Of a DNA stretch of 64,000 bases, positions 16,177-24,729 are shown one piece after another (position 1 is the first letter of the stretch; the number at the start of each line of letters is the position of its first letter). Source of the stretch: Bin87 sp965207585 (GTDB lineage Bacteria > Chloroflexota > Dehalococcoidia > Lucifugimonadales > UBA3495); contig CBDBMT010000003.1 of the NCBI GenBank assembly GCA_965207585.1, positions 1,736,001-1,800,000 on the forward strand, given 5' to 3'. A model generated the notes under the pieces. It made no database searches and was not told the DNA's origin. It saw only the letters and a program-made list of their open reading frames with translations. The translations under genes and the position numbers were made by a program.

Positions 16177-17496
16177 TCAGCCGTTGTCCTGGTTTAAATC
16201 CTGCGATTGCAGGTATTTCTCCAACGCCTCGCCAAATTGCTGCTCGAACAGTTCCCGCTGTGCTTCCCTGGGGCCACCGGCCAGCAAATCGCGGTTCACC
16301 AGCCGGCGCAGGCGTTGCATTTCCGCCTGCCGGTGTTCCTCTTCTTCGTCAGTGGGCTGCGGCCCTTCATCCCGTAGCCGGCGCAACTTTGCCGCGTTTC
16401 GGGCCGTTTCATCGTCAGTCGGGTCATCCACCCCCATCATGGTCCGCAGTATCTCGTCCGCGGTCCATCCAACAATGGCCTCGGTGTTCGGTCGATAAGT
16501 CACGACGCCGTTTTCGTCGCGATCAAGCAGGTGAACCTGCCCCGCCTTCAACCCGGCTACCACAAAGGGCGAGTGGGTGGTGGCAAAAATCTGCAAGCCG
16601 GGGAAATGCTCCAGTAGCGCGGGGATGACGCGCCGCTGCCAAGTGGGATGCAGATGGTTTTCTATTTCGTCGATGAACAAAATTGCAGGTTTCGTGTCCC
16701 AGTCCCCTACGAAATCGTAAAATTGAGCGACCATCACCGACAAATACATTATCCACAGAAACGTCCCCTGCGTTCCAGAGCTCAAGTCACCTAGGAAGAG
16801 TGGCGATCGCTCGCGGCCAAACCTAGGGGGATCATTCGTGTGAACACCCATGCCGGGATGTACTATAGGCGACTCAAGAACCGAATTTGTGAAGTAGGTG
16901 TCGTCTTGATAGTGCGAGATCCGTTGGTTTTGGACGATATCGCAAATCCGCTTCACACAATTATTGGTTGCCGCCATCAGTTTGACGACACCTCGATAAC
17001 GTGAAATCTCACCTTCAGACCCATGCCCAAATTCGTCCCTGTGCAGCCCTTCGTCAACGATGTACATCGCTTGATAAACGATGCGAGGATCAAAAACCTG
17101 TGGGTTTTCACGTTCCGTCAGTACTTGGGACCATGGTTCGATTTTACGCCATTCAAGCAAATGTCTTTCATCGTCCGATAGGTTATTCAAGTTAGGTAGA
17201 GCCATTCTGGTAGCAGGGATGTAGACCATTGGCAAAGACCCTAGAGTTCTGTCTTGAGGCCGGAATACATTGAAGTCAGGCCACTCGAAGCCGTCGTCAC
17301 TCGCGTATACTTCAAGCACCTGCCCCATATCGTCAGGTAAGTAGGCATTCACTGACCAACCCGATAGGCAAGTCAACGCTGTGGACTTGCCGGAGGCATT
17401 CGGTCCGATTAGCACATTCGCGCGCCGATCGAATTCGAACTCGACCGGTTGCGTGAACGGCGGTATGCTGCCTATTTTCATCCCCGTAATATGCAT
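16177..17496 (-). CDS. ABC-type AAA ATPase of the second ATPase-HNH pair (PtuA-like)
   Basis: The 439-residue protein has Walker A GPNASGKST at residues 31-39, a signature-like DLSSGTQGTFLW near 240, Walker B AILFIDEIENHLHP near 270, and FATTHSPFVVAGLKAG near 300. The start ATG follows GGAGGTG by six bases; a GTG three codons earlier overlaps that element and is rejected. Its N-terminal 40 and C-terminal 170 residues match the ATPase at 10673, including the ending LNQDNG, but the middle is different and shorter. With the HNH gene it forms a second Septu-like module. Confidence 0.85.
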   Translation of the reverse strand: MHITGMKIGSIPPFTQPVEFEFDRRANVLIGPNASGKSTALTCLSGWSVNAYLPDDMGQVLEVYASDDGFEWPDFNVFRPQDRTLGSLPMVYIPATRMALPNLNNLSDDERHLLEWRKIEPWSQVLTERENPQVFDPRIVYQAMYIVDEGLHRDEFGHGSEGEISRYRGVVKLMAATNNCVKRICDIVQNQRISHYQDDTYFTNSVLESPIVHPGMGVHTNDPPRFGRERSPLFLGDLSSGTQGTFLWIMYLSVMVAQFYDFVGDWDTKPAILFIDEIENHLHPTWQRRVIPALLEHFPGLQIFATTHSPFVVAGLKAGQVHLLDRDENGVVTYRPNTEAIVGWTADEILRTMMGVDDPTDDETARNAAKLRRLRDEGPQPTDEEEEHRQAEMQRLRRLVNRDLLAGGPREAQRELFEQQFGEALEKYLQSQDLNQDNG

Positions 17497-17544
17497 CGTT
17501 TTCACCTCCGTTCATCCATTCTACCCCTAATGTCACCCGCCGAA

Positions 17545-18684
17545 CTAATAGCTCACCCACAACCGCCCCCACTCCGTTTTCAGCGCCTTGCGCACCCGGC
17601 CCTTGCCGATGGTGTTCAGCCAGTAGCCGTTGTGGTAGAGGTTGCTGGCGGTGTAGGCCCAGGCGGCGATGGGGGAGCGGAGCAGGGCGTTCTCCAGGGG
17701 CTTGAGCGGACCCCAGTAGATCATCTTCTGGCCGCGGCTGGCGAAGGTGTTCTCGTTATCGGCAAAGTTCCAATTGACGCGGCTGATGTCGGGCTCGTCG
17801 CCGACCACCTCAATGTCCCGCAGGTCGCCGACGCCCAGGCCGCGCTCGTGGGCCAGGCGGATGAACTTGAGGGACAGCGGGTCGAACCCCATCATCGACG
17901 CCACCACGGCGTCCACGGCCACCTGGTCGGCGCCGGCCACGATGCGGTTCTTGACGTGCCAGCGCATGGCGCGGGGGCCCGGCCCGTCGCCGGCGAAGGT
18001 GCCGTCGGTGACGGCGAAGATGCCGGGGTGGATTTCCTGCTGGATGGCCAGCAGGTCCACCAGCGTCTCGTGGATCACCGAGTGGGTCCAGTGACGCTTG
18101 CGGTGCAGCAGGCCACCGAAGGCGTTTTTCATCGCGCCGGTCATGGTGGTGAAGACGTGGGTCTTCATCGTCGGCAAGTGGACGATGTTCTTGCCAGCGA
18201 AGATTTCAGGTATCTCGATGCCCTCGGGATAGATGTCGTCCAGCACCAGCATCTCGGCTTTCGGCTCATAACGCACCCACGGCTCCGGCGGGGTGTCCAG
18301 GTGATGCGTGCGCAGGCTGTACTTGTCCTGCACCGGCTTGTGCTTGTTGTTGACCTCGCCCTCGAAGGAATCGACGACCACCGTGCCGTTATGGGCGGCG
18401 ATCAGGTCGCGGTGGCCCATGTTGTGCAGTCCCTGAATGACGCCCTCCAGCTGCCACGGCGTCGTCGAGCATCCCGGATACCAGTGCTGCCAGGAGATGT
18501 TGATCTTCAGCAGCGTCTCCCGCTCCGGCGACAGCACCGCCTCCGCGCCGGCCAGCCGCATGGCCCGCTCCACATCGTCCAGCACCGTCTCCGGCGTCGT
18601 CGCGACGACCGACACCACTGGCGTTCCCGTGTGCCGACGACCGGCCGATTTAGTGGCCGTTCCCAACTGTTCAACTGTGGTCAT
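17545..18684 (-). CDS. DUF362 domain protein
   Basis: The 379-residue protein shows DUF362 features: LLKINISWQHWYPGCSTTPW, NIVHLPTMKTHVFTTMTGAMKNAFGG-type metal-independent core split over the middle, FAVTDGTFAGDGPGPR, and IVAGADQVAVDAVVASMMGFDPL. Family members often carry an iron-sulfur ferredoxin part; none is present here. The function of the family is not known. The start ATG has GGAGA eight bases upstream; a TTG just before it is not used. It lies downstream of an LLM gene and an SDR gene on the same strand, separated by a palindromic repeat. Confidence 0.85.
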   Translation of the reverse strand: MTTVEQLGTATKSAGRRHTGTPVVSVVATTPETVLDDVERAMRLAGAEAVLSPERETLLKINISWQHWYPGCSTTPWQLEGVIQGLHNMGHRDLIAAHNGTVVVDSFEGEVNNKHKPVQDKYSLRTHHLDTPPEPWVRYEPKAEMLVLDDIYPEGIEIPEIFAGKNIVHLPTMKTHVFTTMTGAMKNAFGGLLHRKRHWTHSVIHETLVDLLAIQQEIHPGIFAVTDGTFAGDGPGPRAMRWHVKNRIVAGADQVAVDAVVASMMGFDPLSLKFIRLAHERGLGVGDLRDIEVVGDEPDISRVNWNFADNENTFASRGQKMIYWGPLKPLENALLRSPIAAWAYTASNLYHNGYWLNTIGKGRVRKALKTEWGRLWVSY

Positions 18685-18707
18685 CAATTGTCTCCAATAT
18701 TATTTGT

Positions 18708-18769
18708 ACATCGATATACAGGATACACAAGATATGAATTTATATCCTGATCATCCTGTATATCGATGT
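18708..18769. repeat. Palindromic intergenic repeat, family with 55030-55095
   Basis: A perfect 17-bp inverted repeat begins ACATCGATATACAGGAT and returns as ATCCTGTATATCGATGT around an AT-rich 28-base centre. The related copy near 55 kb differs at a few bases. It lies between the LLM gene and the DUF362 gene and could fold in RNA. Confidence 0.85.
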
Positions 18770-18774
18770 TAAAA

Positions 18775-19899
18775 CTAATGTTTATTCTTGAAATGGGGGA
18801 TGACATAGTCGCCGAAGAGGCGAATGGAGTTCATCACCTCTTCGTGGGTGGCATACCCCGCTTGGAAGATGGGCATGATCTCGTCCACGCCCATGGCCTC
18901 GAACTCTTCGATGACGCGGATGCAGGCGTCGGGGTCGCCCACGCAGTAGCCCCCGCCGGCCAGCAGTTCCTCCGGGGTGGGCGGCTTCTGCTGCTGCGGG
19001 TCCTCCGACGGCCGGGAGGGACCGCCGCCGCGCACGGCGTTGCCCTGCACGTAGAACTGGTACTCCTCGGGCACCGCGTCCGGGTCCACGCCGGCCCACT
19101 CCAGCACGAACCGCTGGCGGCTCTGCTCCAGGTACCACGCTGCGACCTCCGCGCCCTTCTGCCGCGCCCGGGCGTCGTCCTCGTCGCAGAAGCCGATGGT
19201 GGAGGCCACCACCTGCCGGTTGGTGAACCTGCCCACCGGCGTGGCGTTCTCGATGGCCTCGTAGTAGGCGTTCACCAGCCCGCGGGTCTTGTCGGTACCG
19301 CCGAGCGTGTTTACCAGGCAGCCCACCCCCAGCTGACCGGCCAGGCGGAAGGTGTCCTCCTGGGTGCACGCCATCCACAGGGGAGGGTGCGGTTGCTGTA
19401 AGGGCCTGGGGATGACCTCGCGGGGCGGGATCTGCCAGTTCTCGCCGTCGTGGCTGAACACCTCGTCGCACCACATGCGTGGCAGGCATTCCAGGGTCTC
19501 GACCATCATGCTCTGGGTCGTGGCCACGTCGGTTCCGAAAGGGGTGAGCTGGTAGGGGCCCTTGGTGCGGCCCACGCCGACGTCCACGCGACCGTCGCTC
19601 AGGATGTCCAATGTAGACGCCCGTGCCGCGACGTGGAGGGGGTGATGCACCGGAGCCAGGACGACGCCGAAGCCCAGCCGCATCTTTTTGGTGTGCTGTG
19701 CCATCACGGCCAGGGTCACTTCCGGAGCCGACGAGTGGGCGAACTCGGTGAGGAAGTGGTGCTCCACCAGCCACACCCGCTCGAAGCCCATCTCCTCGGC
19801 GTACTGCACCTGCTTCACCGCGTTCCACAGCGTGTCGTACTCCGCGGTGTCCGTCCACGGACGCGGCATCTGCAGCTCATAGAACATCCCGAACTTCAT
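18775..19899 (-). CDS. LLM-class flavin-dependent oxidoreductase
   Basis: The 374-residue protein begins MKFGMFYELQMPRPW, has VWLVEHHFLTEFAHSSAPE, MRLGFGVVLAPVHHPLHVAA, LDILSDGRVDVGVGRTKGPY, and QQPHPPLWMACTQEDTF. These are classic luciferase-like monooxygenase positions for FMN binding and the catalytic pocket. I start it at MKFGMFY, preceded by AAAGGA, since an upstream start adds only six residues with no family match. It lies 42 bases downstream of the SDR gene at 19942 and the two are probably cotranscribed. Substrate unknown. Confidence 0.9.
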   Translation of the reverse strand: MKFGMFYELQMPRPWTDTAEYDTLWNAVKQVQYAEEMGFERVWLVEHHFLTEFAHSSAPEVTLAVMAQHTKKMRLGFGVVLAPVHHPLHVAARASTLDILSDGRVDVGVGRTKGPYQLTPFGTDVATTQSMMVETLECLPRMWCDEVFSHDGENWQIPPREVIPRPLQQPHPPLWMACTQEDTFRLAGQLGVGCLVNTLGGTDKTRGLVNAYYEAIENATPVGRFTNRQVVASTIGFCDEDDARARQKGAEVAAWYLEQSRQRFVLEWAGVDPDAVPEEYQFYVQGNAVRGGGPSRPSEDPQQQKPPTPEELLAGGGYCVGDPDACIRVIEEFEAMGVDEIMPIFQAGYATHEEVMNSIRLFGDYVIPHFKNKH

Positions 19900-19941
19900 G
19901 GCTAAAATCCTTTGCACTCGTCATTCAGCGTAAACTCAATT

Positions 19942-20724
19942 CTACAACGCCGTCCATCCGCCATCCACGACCAGCAGGTGGCCCGTGGTGGCGCCGGCGG
20001 AATCGCTGGCGAGGTAGATCGCGGCTCCGACCAGTTCCTCGGGGTCCATGCGCCGACCCAGGGGCATCTTGATGGCCAACTCGGCGCGCACTTCGTCGGC
20101 GTCCCGGTCGTCCGCTTCCAACAAGCCGGGCGTGGTGGTCGGCCCCGGGCCGATGGCGTTGACGGTGATGCCGTGCTGCGCCCATTCCAGCGCCAGGACA
20201 CGGGTCAGGTTCGCCAGCCCGCCCTTGCTGGCGCAGTAGGCGGCGCGGTTCACCGCTCCCACCAGCGCCATCTGCGATGCGATGTTGATGATGCGGCCGA
20301 ACCCGCTGGGGATCATGAGGCGCGCCGCGGCTTGCGAGCAGAAGAACGCCCCTTTCAGGTTGGTGTCCATCACGGCGTCCCAGTCTTCCTCGGTGACCTC
20401 CAGCGCCGGGGCGCGGCGGCGGATGCCGGCGTTGTTCACCAGGATGTCCAGACCGCCGAGATCGTCCGCCATGCGTCGAATGGTGGGCCTGATTTCAGGA
20501 ACGTCCTGCACGTCCAGGTCGCCGGCCAGCCCGACCTGTCCCTCGTTGCGGATGCGCATCACCACATCCGACAGACCTTCCCACGACTCATCGGATGCCA
20601 TATCGGTTACGGCCACGTCCGCGCCGGCCTGCGCCAGCCCGACGGCCAGGGTCGCCCCGATTCCTCGCGCCGCGCCGGTTACCAGCGCCTTCCGTCCCGT
20701 CAAGTCCAATCCTGCGAAGGGCAT
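19942..20724 (-). CDS. Short-chain dehydrogenase/reductase (SDR)
   Basis: The 260-residue protein is a classical SDR: TGAARGIGATLAVGLAQAG cofactor motif, LVNNAGIRRRAP, catalytic serine in IINIASQMALVGAV, YCASKGG (Tyr-x3-Lys), and VNAIGPGPTTTPG. It ends with the usual SAGATTGHLLVVDGG. Cofactor preference is probably NAD(H) because an acidic residue follows the second strand. Start at MPFAGLDLTG with AGGAG upstream. Likely operon with the LLM gene downstream. Confidence 0.92.
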   Translation of the reverse strand: MPFAGLDLTGRKALVTGAARGIGATLAVGLAQAGADVAVTDMASDESWEGLSDVVMRIRNEGQVGLAGDLDVQDVPEIRPTIRRMADDLGGLDILVNNAGIRRRAPALEVTEEDWDAVMDTNLKGAFFCSQAAARLMIPSGFGRIINIASQMALVGAVNRAAYCASKGGLANLTRVLALEWAQHGITVNAIGPGPTTTPGLLEADDRDADEVRAELAIKMPLGRRMDPEELVGAAIYLASDSAGATTGHLLVVDGGWTAL

Positions 20725-20847
20725 ACCATTCTCCTGCGTTCCGCGATGCGCCAGATGCAGCGCTCGCGCGTGTCCCGGCATTATAGCGATGATGGCAATT
20801 TGCTATACTGCTAGTGCAGGCGCATTGCCTATCCAAAAGGTGTCCAA

Positions 20848-21570
20848 ATGGTCTTGCCAGAATCTAACGAATCGGATCTCGAAAACCGGGCCGCAGATGG
20901 TCCGGGTGAAGAGATTACTAACCGCCAGGTTGTTGACGCTTTGCAGGAACTGAGCCGGCAGCTGACTGAACAGGGCCGGCAGCAGGCTGAAATGAATCGG
21001 GCGTTTGTTGAGCGTTTTGACAAGATGGACGAACGCTTTGACAAGATGGACGAGCGCTTTGACAAAATGGACGAGCGCCTTGACAAAATGGACGAGCGTT
21101 TTGACAAGTCGGACGAACGCCTTGACAAGATGGACATCCATCTGGGCTATCTGCGGGGAGCGCACGCGGCGAACGTGGCTCGGCGCAACGCTAGCCTGAT
21201 CGCAGATGATATGGGTTATCAAGTGATCTCACGCCTGCCGAGGGAGGAACTTGTCGGCTTTTCCAACATGGCTCGTGCTGCTGGTAAACCGGAAAACGAT
21301 GTTCGGAGTTTCCGGGAAACAGATTTGGTTCTGCTCGTGCGTGACGGCGCCGGGCAGCCCGCCTATATCGCAGTCGAGGCGTCGTTTTCGGTCGCCGGGA
21401 AAGACATCAACAGAGCTAAGCGGAACGCTGAATATCTCCACGAGTTCACTGGTTTGCCTGCAAAAGGCGCCGTTGCCGGGGTCGACATAGCGCCCGGGCG
21501 AGCGAAATACGCCAACGACAACGATGTGCATTGCTACCACATCCCGGTCCGAGACCTGGAGTCGGATTGA
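20848..21570 (+). CDS. Coiled-coil protein with FDKMDER heptads and nuclease-like C-terminal domain
   Basis: The 240-residue protein has a helical start, six heptads of FDKMDER type at about residues 56-97, and a C-terminal domain with NASLIADDMGY, RETDLVLLVRDGAG, YIAVEASFSVAGKD and RAKRNAEYLHEFTGLPAKGAVAGV. This domain is clearly homologous to the one at 4517-5251, with the same spaced D and E-A-S residues seen in PD-(D/E)XK-like proteins. Activity is not established. A GGTG element precedes the start. It is monocistronic and divergent from the SDR gene. The coiled coil probably makes an oligomer. Confidence 0.78.
   Translation: MVLPESNESDLENRAADGPGEEITNRQVVDALQELSRQLTEQGRQQAEMNRAFVERFDKMDERFDKMDERFDKMDERLDKMDERFDKSDERLDKMDIHLGYLRGAHAANVARRNASLIADDMGYQVISRLPREELVGFSNMARAAGKPENDVRSFRETDLVLLVRDGAGQPAYIAVEASFSVAGKDINRAKRNAEYLHEFTGLPAKGAVAGVDIAPGRAKYANDNDVHCYHIPVRDLESD
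21013..21138 (+). repeat. 21-bp in-frame tandem repeat, six units
   Basis: Six head-to-tail units of the type CGCTTTGACAAGATGGACGA encode FDKMDER-type heptads. Units differ at one to four bases, more than in the repeat at 4637, which suggests an older expansion. Confidence 0.92.
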
Positions 21571-21733
21571 CGGCTACACGGTTGCGGCGCAGATCAGGAG
21601 CAGAGCCAGACCTCCCGCAGGCGCTGGTCCAGAAAAGGTATCGCGGTGGGTGGCTTCTGTACAGTGAAAGGTGTGGCTGGATCGTGCTATCGTGATGCCG
21701 CACAACTTTGCCCGCGAATGAGCAGGTGAGGGG

Positions 21734-22297
21734 TTGTTTCAGACTGCCTCGCCAAGGACAATCATCGCGTTTGCTGCCATTGCGATGGCGGCATGGGTTC
21801 TCAGTTTAGGACTTGCCGATTGGCAGGCGAGAGCAGCAGAGGCCAACGGCGCGTCCACCATCATCATGGACCGCACCCAAGGGCCCTATCGCATGGTGGT
21901 GGGGATTATTCCCGCTCGGCCGGTGATCCCCCAAACTCACCTGGCTATTCAGGTGTTCGACGTATCCGATCCCCGCCCATTGCGCGACACTGAGGTGCGG
22001 ATGACGGTGGTTACCTCCGGCCCGCCCGGGACGACCGCATTCGGACCCCACCAAGTGCTCAACGAACAGACGCTGCGCTATTTTGAGGTTGACGTGCCCT
22101 TCGCAATCACCGGCCCGTGGGACGTGTCGGTGACGGTCGCGTCGGAACGGGGCGAGGAGACCTTCGTGCTGCCGCTCGACGTGGGCGAACCCGGCGCCAG
22201 CATCCAGTGGGTCTGGATCACGGCCGTGCTGAGCGTAATCATCGCGGTGGGCGCGTGGACCTGGCTCACCCTGCGGCGGCGTGCGTCCACTGCCTGA
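21734..22297 (+). CDS. Exported membrane-anchored protein, FixH/YtkA-like
   Basis: The 187-residue protein has an N-terminal membrane/signal segment (IIAFAAIAMAAWVLSLGLA), an extracytoplasmic beta-rich domain (YRMVVGIIPARPVIPQTHLA, VRMTVVTSGPP, FEVDVPFAITGPWDVSVTV), and a C-terminal membrane helix before TLRRRASTA. This resembles YtkA-like or FixH-like domains linked to copper or cytochrome oxidase functions, but the match is only by pattern. The start is TTG after AGGTGAGGGG. Its stop overlaps the start of the next gene (TGATG), so the two are translationally coupled. Confidence 0.65.
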   Translation: MFQTASPRTIIAFAAIAMAAWVLSLGLADWQARAAEANGASTIIMDRTQGPYRMVVGIIPARPVIPQTHLAIQVFDVSDPRPLRDTEVRMTVVTSGPPGTTAFGPHQVLNEQTLRYFEVDVPFAITGPWDVSVTVASERGEETFVLPLDVGEPGASIQWVWITAVLSVIIAVGAWTWLTLRRRASTA

Positions 22298-23853
22298 TGA
22301 ACCGCCGCGGCGCTCATATCCTGCTGCTGGTGGGTGTGGCCGTGTTGGTCGCGGTGCTCGCCGCGGCTTTCCCGCTGGCCGCCGATGCCCACGGGTTTGG
22401 CGAGCGGTACGACCTGCCGTTGCCCCTTTCACTTTTTGTGATCGCCGGCGCGGCGGCGGTGGCGCTGTCGTTCGTAGTAGCGGCCGTGTTCCTGAGGGCC
22501 GATTCTACGCATACCAGATATCCTCGTTACAACCTGCTGCGGTTGGCTCCGGTGCGGTGGCTGGCGTCGCCACCGATCACCGCCACGCTGAAGACCCTGT
22601 CGGTGGCGCTGACCGTTTACGTGATTGTGGGGGCCCTGATCGGCAACGAACGGGCCGCGCTCAATCCCGCGCCGGCCGCGATCTACGTGGCCTTCTGGGT
22701 GGGACTGAGCTTCTTCACCGCGCTGTTCGGCAACCTCTGGGCGCTGGTCAACCCGTGGAAAGCGACGTGGGGGTTCTTGGAGCGCGCGTTCGAGATTATA
22801 TCGAGTGGAGGCCGGCTGAGCCTGCACCGGCGTTATCCAGAGAGGATCGGGCCTTGGCCGGCGGTGCTGGTGTTCGTCGGGTTCGCCATCCTGGAAACGG
22901 TGGCCGCCGATGCTGCCGGGCCGCGTGCCCTGGGTTGGATCCTGGTTCTGTACACCCTCTACAACTTCGTCGGAATGTACGTTTACGGCCGCGAGGTCTG
23001 GCTCCGCAACGCCGAGGGGTTCACCGTGGTATACGGCTTCATGTCCCGTTTCTCGGTGACCGAGGTGCGCGCGCCGACGTCTCGATGCCGGCGCTGCTCC
23101 AGCAACGGCCGCTGCTCCGCCAGCGAAACCGATTGCGTCGACTGCTACGAGTGCTACGCCGCTGCTTCGCCGCCGCAGCGGCAGTTCAACCTGCGTCCGC
23201 CGTGCGTGGGCCTGAACCGCCTCGGCGTGGTGACCCTGACGGTCGTCTTCCACGTTATCCTGCTGCTGTCCACGGTTTCCTTTGACGGCTTGTCGGCGAC
23301 GCCCGAGTGGCTGGTGTTCACCGGTCAGTTTCTCCTCCAGTTCCCACTCTACGGTGGTTACATTGCCAACCTTATCGGCGTGCTGGGGCTGCCTGTAGTT
23401 TTCGGCCTGCTGTTTGTCCTGACCTGCGCGGCGATGGCAGTGCTATCCGGCCAGGCCGAGCCCGACACCGGACAACTGTTGCGCCGGTTCACGTTCTCGC
23501 TGCTCCCCATTGCCCTGGCCTACCATTTCGCCCACTTCCTGGGGTTCCTGCTCATCAACGGCCAGCGGTTCATTGTATTGGCGTCGGACCCCTTCGGTTG
23601 GGACTGGGACCTCTTCGGCACCGCTGATGCCATCATCAACATCGGCATCCTGTCGCCGGTTTTCATCTGGTATTTCTCGATCCTGGCCATCGTGGTCGGC
23701 CACATTGCCGGCGTCTACCTGGCTCATGTCCAGGCGACGCGGATCTATTCCACCAGGCGCGCAGCGCTGCTCAGCCAGATCCCCATGCTGGTCCTGATGG
23801 TGTGCTACACTTGCGCGAGTTTGTGGATAATTTCGCGCCCCATCTCCGAATGA
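22297..23853 (+). CDS. Polytopic membrane protein with cysteine-rich loop
   Basis: The 518-residue protein starts at the ATG overlapping the previous stop. It has about 11-12 hydrophobic helices: a cleavable-looking first segment, several before residue 250, and more after 310. Between them lies a soluble loop with many cysteines (SRCRRCSSNGRC, TDCVDCYECY, then RPPC) that could bind metal or an iron-sulfur centre. Histidines in membrane helices (YHFAHFLGF) add to a metal or redox theme. Similar proteins are sometimes labelled fenitrothion hydrolase, but that reaction cannot be inferred here. The coupled upstream gene points to a shared complex. Confidence 0.7.
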   Translation: MNRRGAHILLLVGVAVLVAVLAAAFPLAADAHGFGERYDLPLPLSLFVIAGAAAVALSFVVAAVFLRADSTHTRYPRYNLLRLAPVRWLASPPITATLKTLSVALTVYVIVGALIGNERAALNPAPAAIYVAFWVGLSFFTALFGNLWALVNPWKATWGFLERAFEIISSGGRLSLHRRYPERIGPWPAVLVFVGFAILETVAADAAGPRALGWILVLYTLYNFVGMYVYGREVWLRNAEGFTVVYGFMSRFSVTEVRAPTSRCRRCSSNGRCSASETDCVDCYECYAAASPPQRQFNLRPPCVGLNRLGVVTLTVVFHVILLLSTVSFDGLSATPEWLVFTGQFLLQFPLYGGYIANLIGVLGLPVVFGLLFVLTCAAMAVLSGQAEPDTGQLLRRFTFSLLPIALAYHFAHFLGFLLINGQRFIVLASDPFGWDWDLFGTADAIINIGILSPVFIWYFSILAIVVGHIAGVYLAHVQATRIYSTRRAALLSQIPMLVLMVCYTCASLWIISRPISE

Positions 23854-23880
23854 GGGCGCCGCATCATGGAGGAATCAACG

Positions 23881-24696
23881 GTGCCTGAACGCAGCCCGCG
23901 ACTGGAAGGGAAGGTGGCAATAGTGACCGGCGCCGGCTCCAGCGGCCCGGGCGTCGGCAATGGCCGCGCCACCGCGACGCTGTTCGCCCGGGAAGGCGCG
24001 AAAGTCCTGCTGGTGGACATAACCGAGGAACGGGCCGCCGAGACCATGGAGATGATCCAGGCCGAGGGCGGCGTTGCATCCACCATCCAGGCCGACGTGA
24101 CCAAAGCCGCCGACTGCGAGCGCATGGTGGAGACCTGCATCGAGCGCTACGGTCGGCTGGACATCCTGGACAACAACGTGGGCATCTCCCGACGGGGCAC
24201 CGTGGTCGAGGTCTCCGAGGAAGACTGGGACCACATCATGGCCGTGAACGTCAAGACCATCGTCATGGCCAGCAAGTTCGCCATCCCGCGCATGATCGAG
24301 GCTGGCGGCGGGTCCATCATCAACATCTCGTCCATCGCCGGCCTGCGCGCCCACAGCAGCACGCCGTACACCGCGTCCAAGGCGGCGGTGATCGGCCTGA
24401 CCATCTCCATGGCCGCTGACCACGGGCCCGATGGCATCCGCACCAACTGCATCGCCCCCGGCCTGGTGTACACCCCCATGGTCGCGCCCCGCATGGACGA
24501 CGACCTGCGCCAGATTCGCAGCTCTTCGGCCCCTCTGCGCACCGAGGGCACCGCCTGGGACATCGGCAACGCGGCGCTCTTCCTGGCCAGCGACGAAGCC
24601 CGCTGGATCAATGGCGTCATCTTGCCTGTTGACGCCGGCCTGGTCGCCACCTCCCCCGTCACCTACCAGACGCTGGCGCAGCAGGTGCGCGTGTAG
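23881..24696 (+). CDS. Short-chain dehydrogenase/reductase (SDR)
   Basis: The 271-residue protein has GKVAIVTGAGSSGPGVGNGR at the cofactor site, an unusual longer glycine loop, LLVDITEERAAETME (acidic residue favouring NAD), ILDNNVGISRRG in place of the usual NNAG, SIINISSIAGLRA with the catalytic serine, and YTASKAAV (Tyr-x3-Lys). It ends WINGVILPVDAGL. I place the start at GTG 23881 with GGAGGA seven bases upstream; an ATG at 23866 contains that same element. Substrate unknown. Confidence 0.9.
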   Translation: MPERSPRLEGKVAIVTGAGSSGPGVGNGRATATLFAREGAKVLLVDITEERAAETMEMIQAEGGVASTIQADVTKAADCERMVETCIERYGRLDILDNNVGISRRGTVVEVSEEDWDHIMAVNVKTIVMASKFAIPRMIEAGGGSIINISSIAGLRAHSSTPYTASKAAVIGLTISMAADHGPDGIRTNCIAPGLVYTPMVAPRMDDDLRQIRSSSAPLRTEGTAWDIGNAALFLASDEARWINGVILPVDAGLVATSPVTYQTLAQQVRV

Positions 24697-24729
24697 TCTG
24701 GTAAAGTGGGATTACTGGAGGGGTACGCC

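Noticed and set aside
17449..18750. 433-codon open frame on the plus strand opposite the DUF362 gene
   Set aside because: Composition and lack of motifs mark it as antisense of the DUF362 gene.
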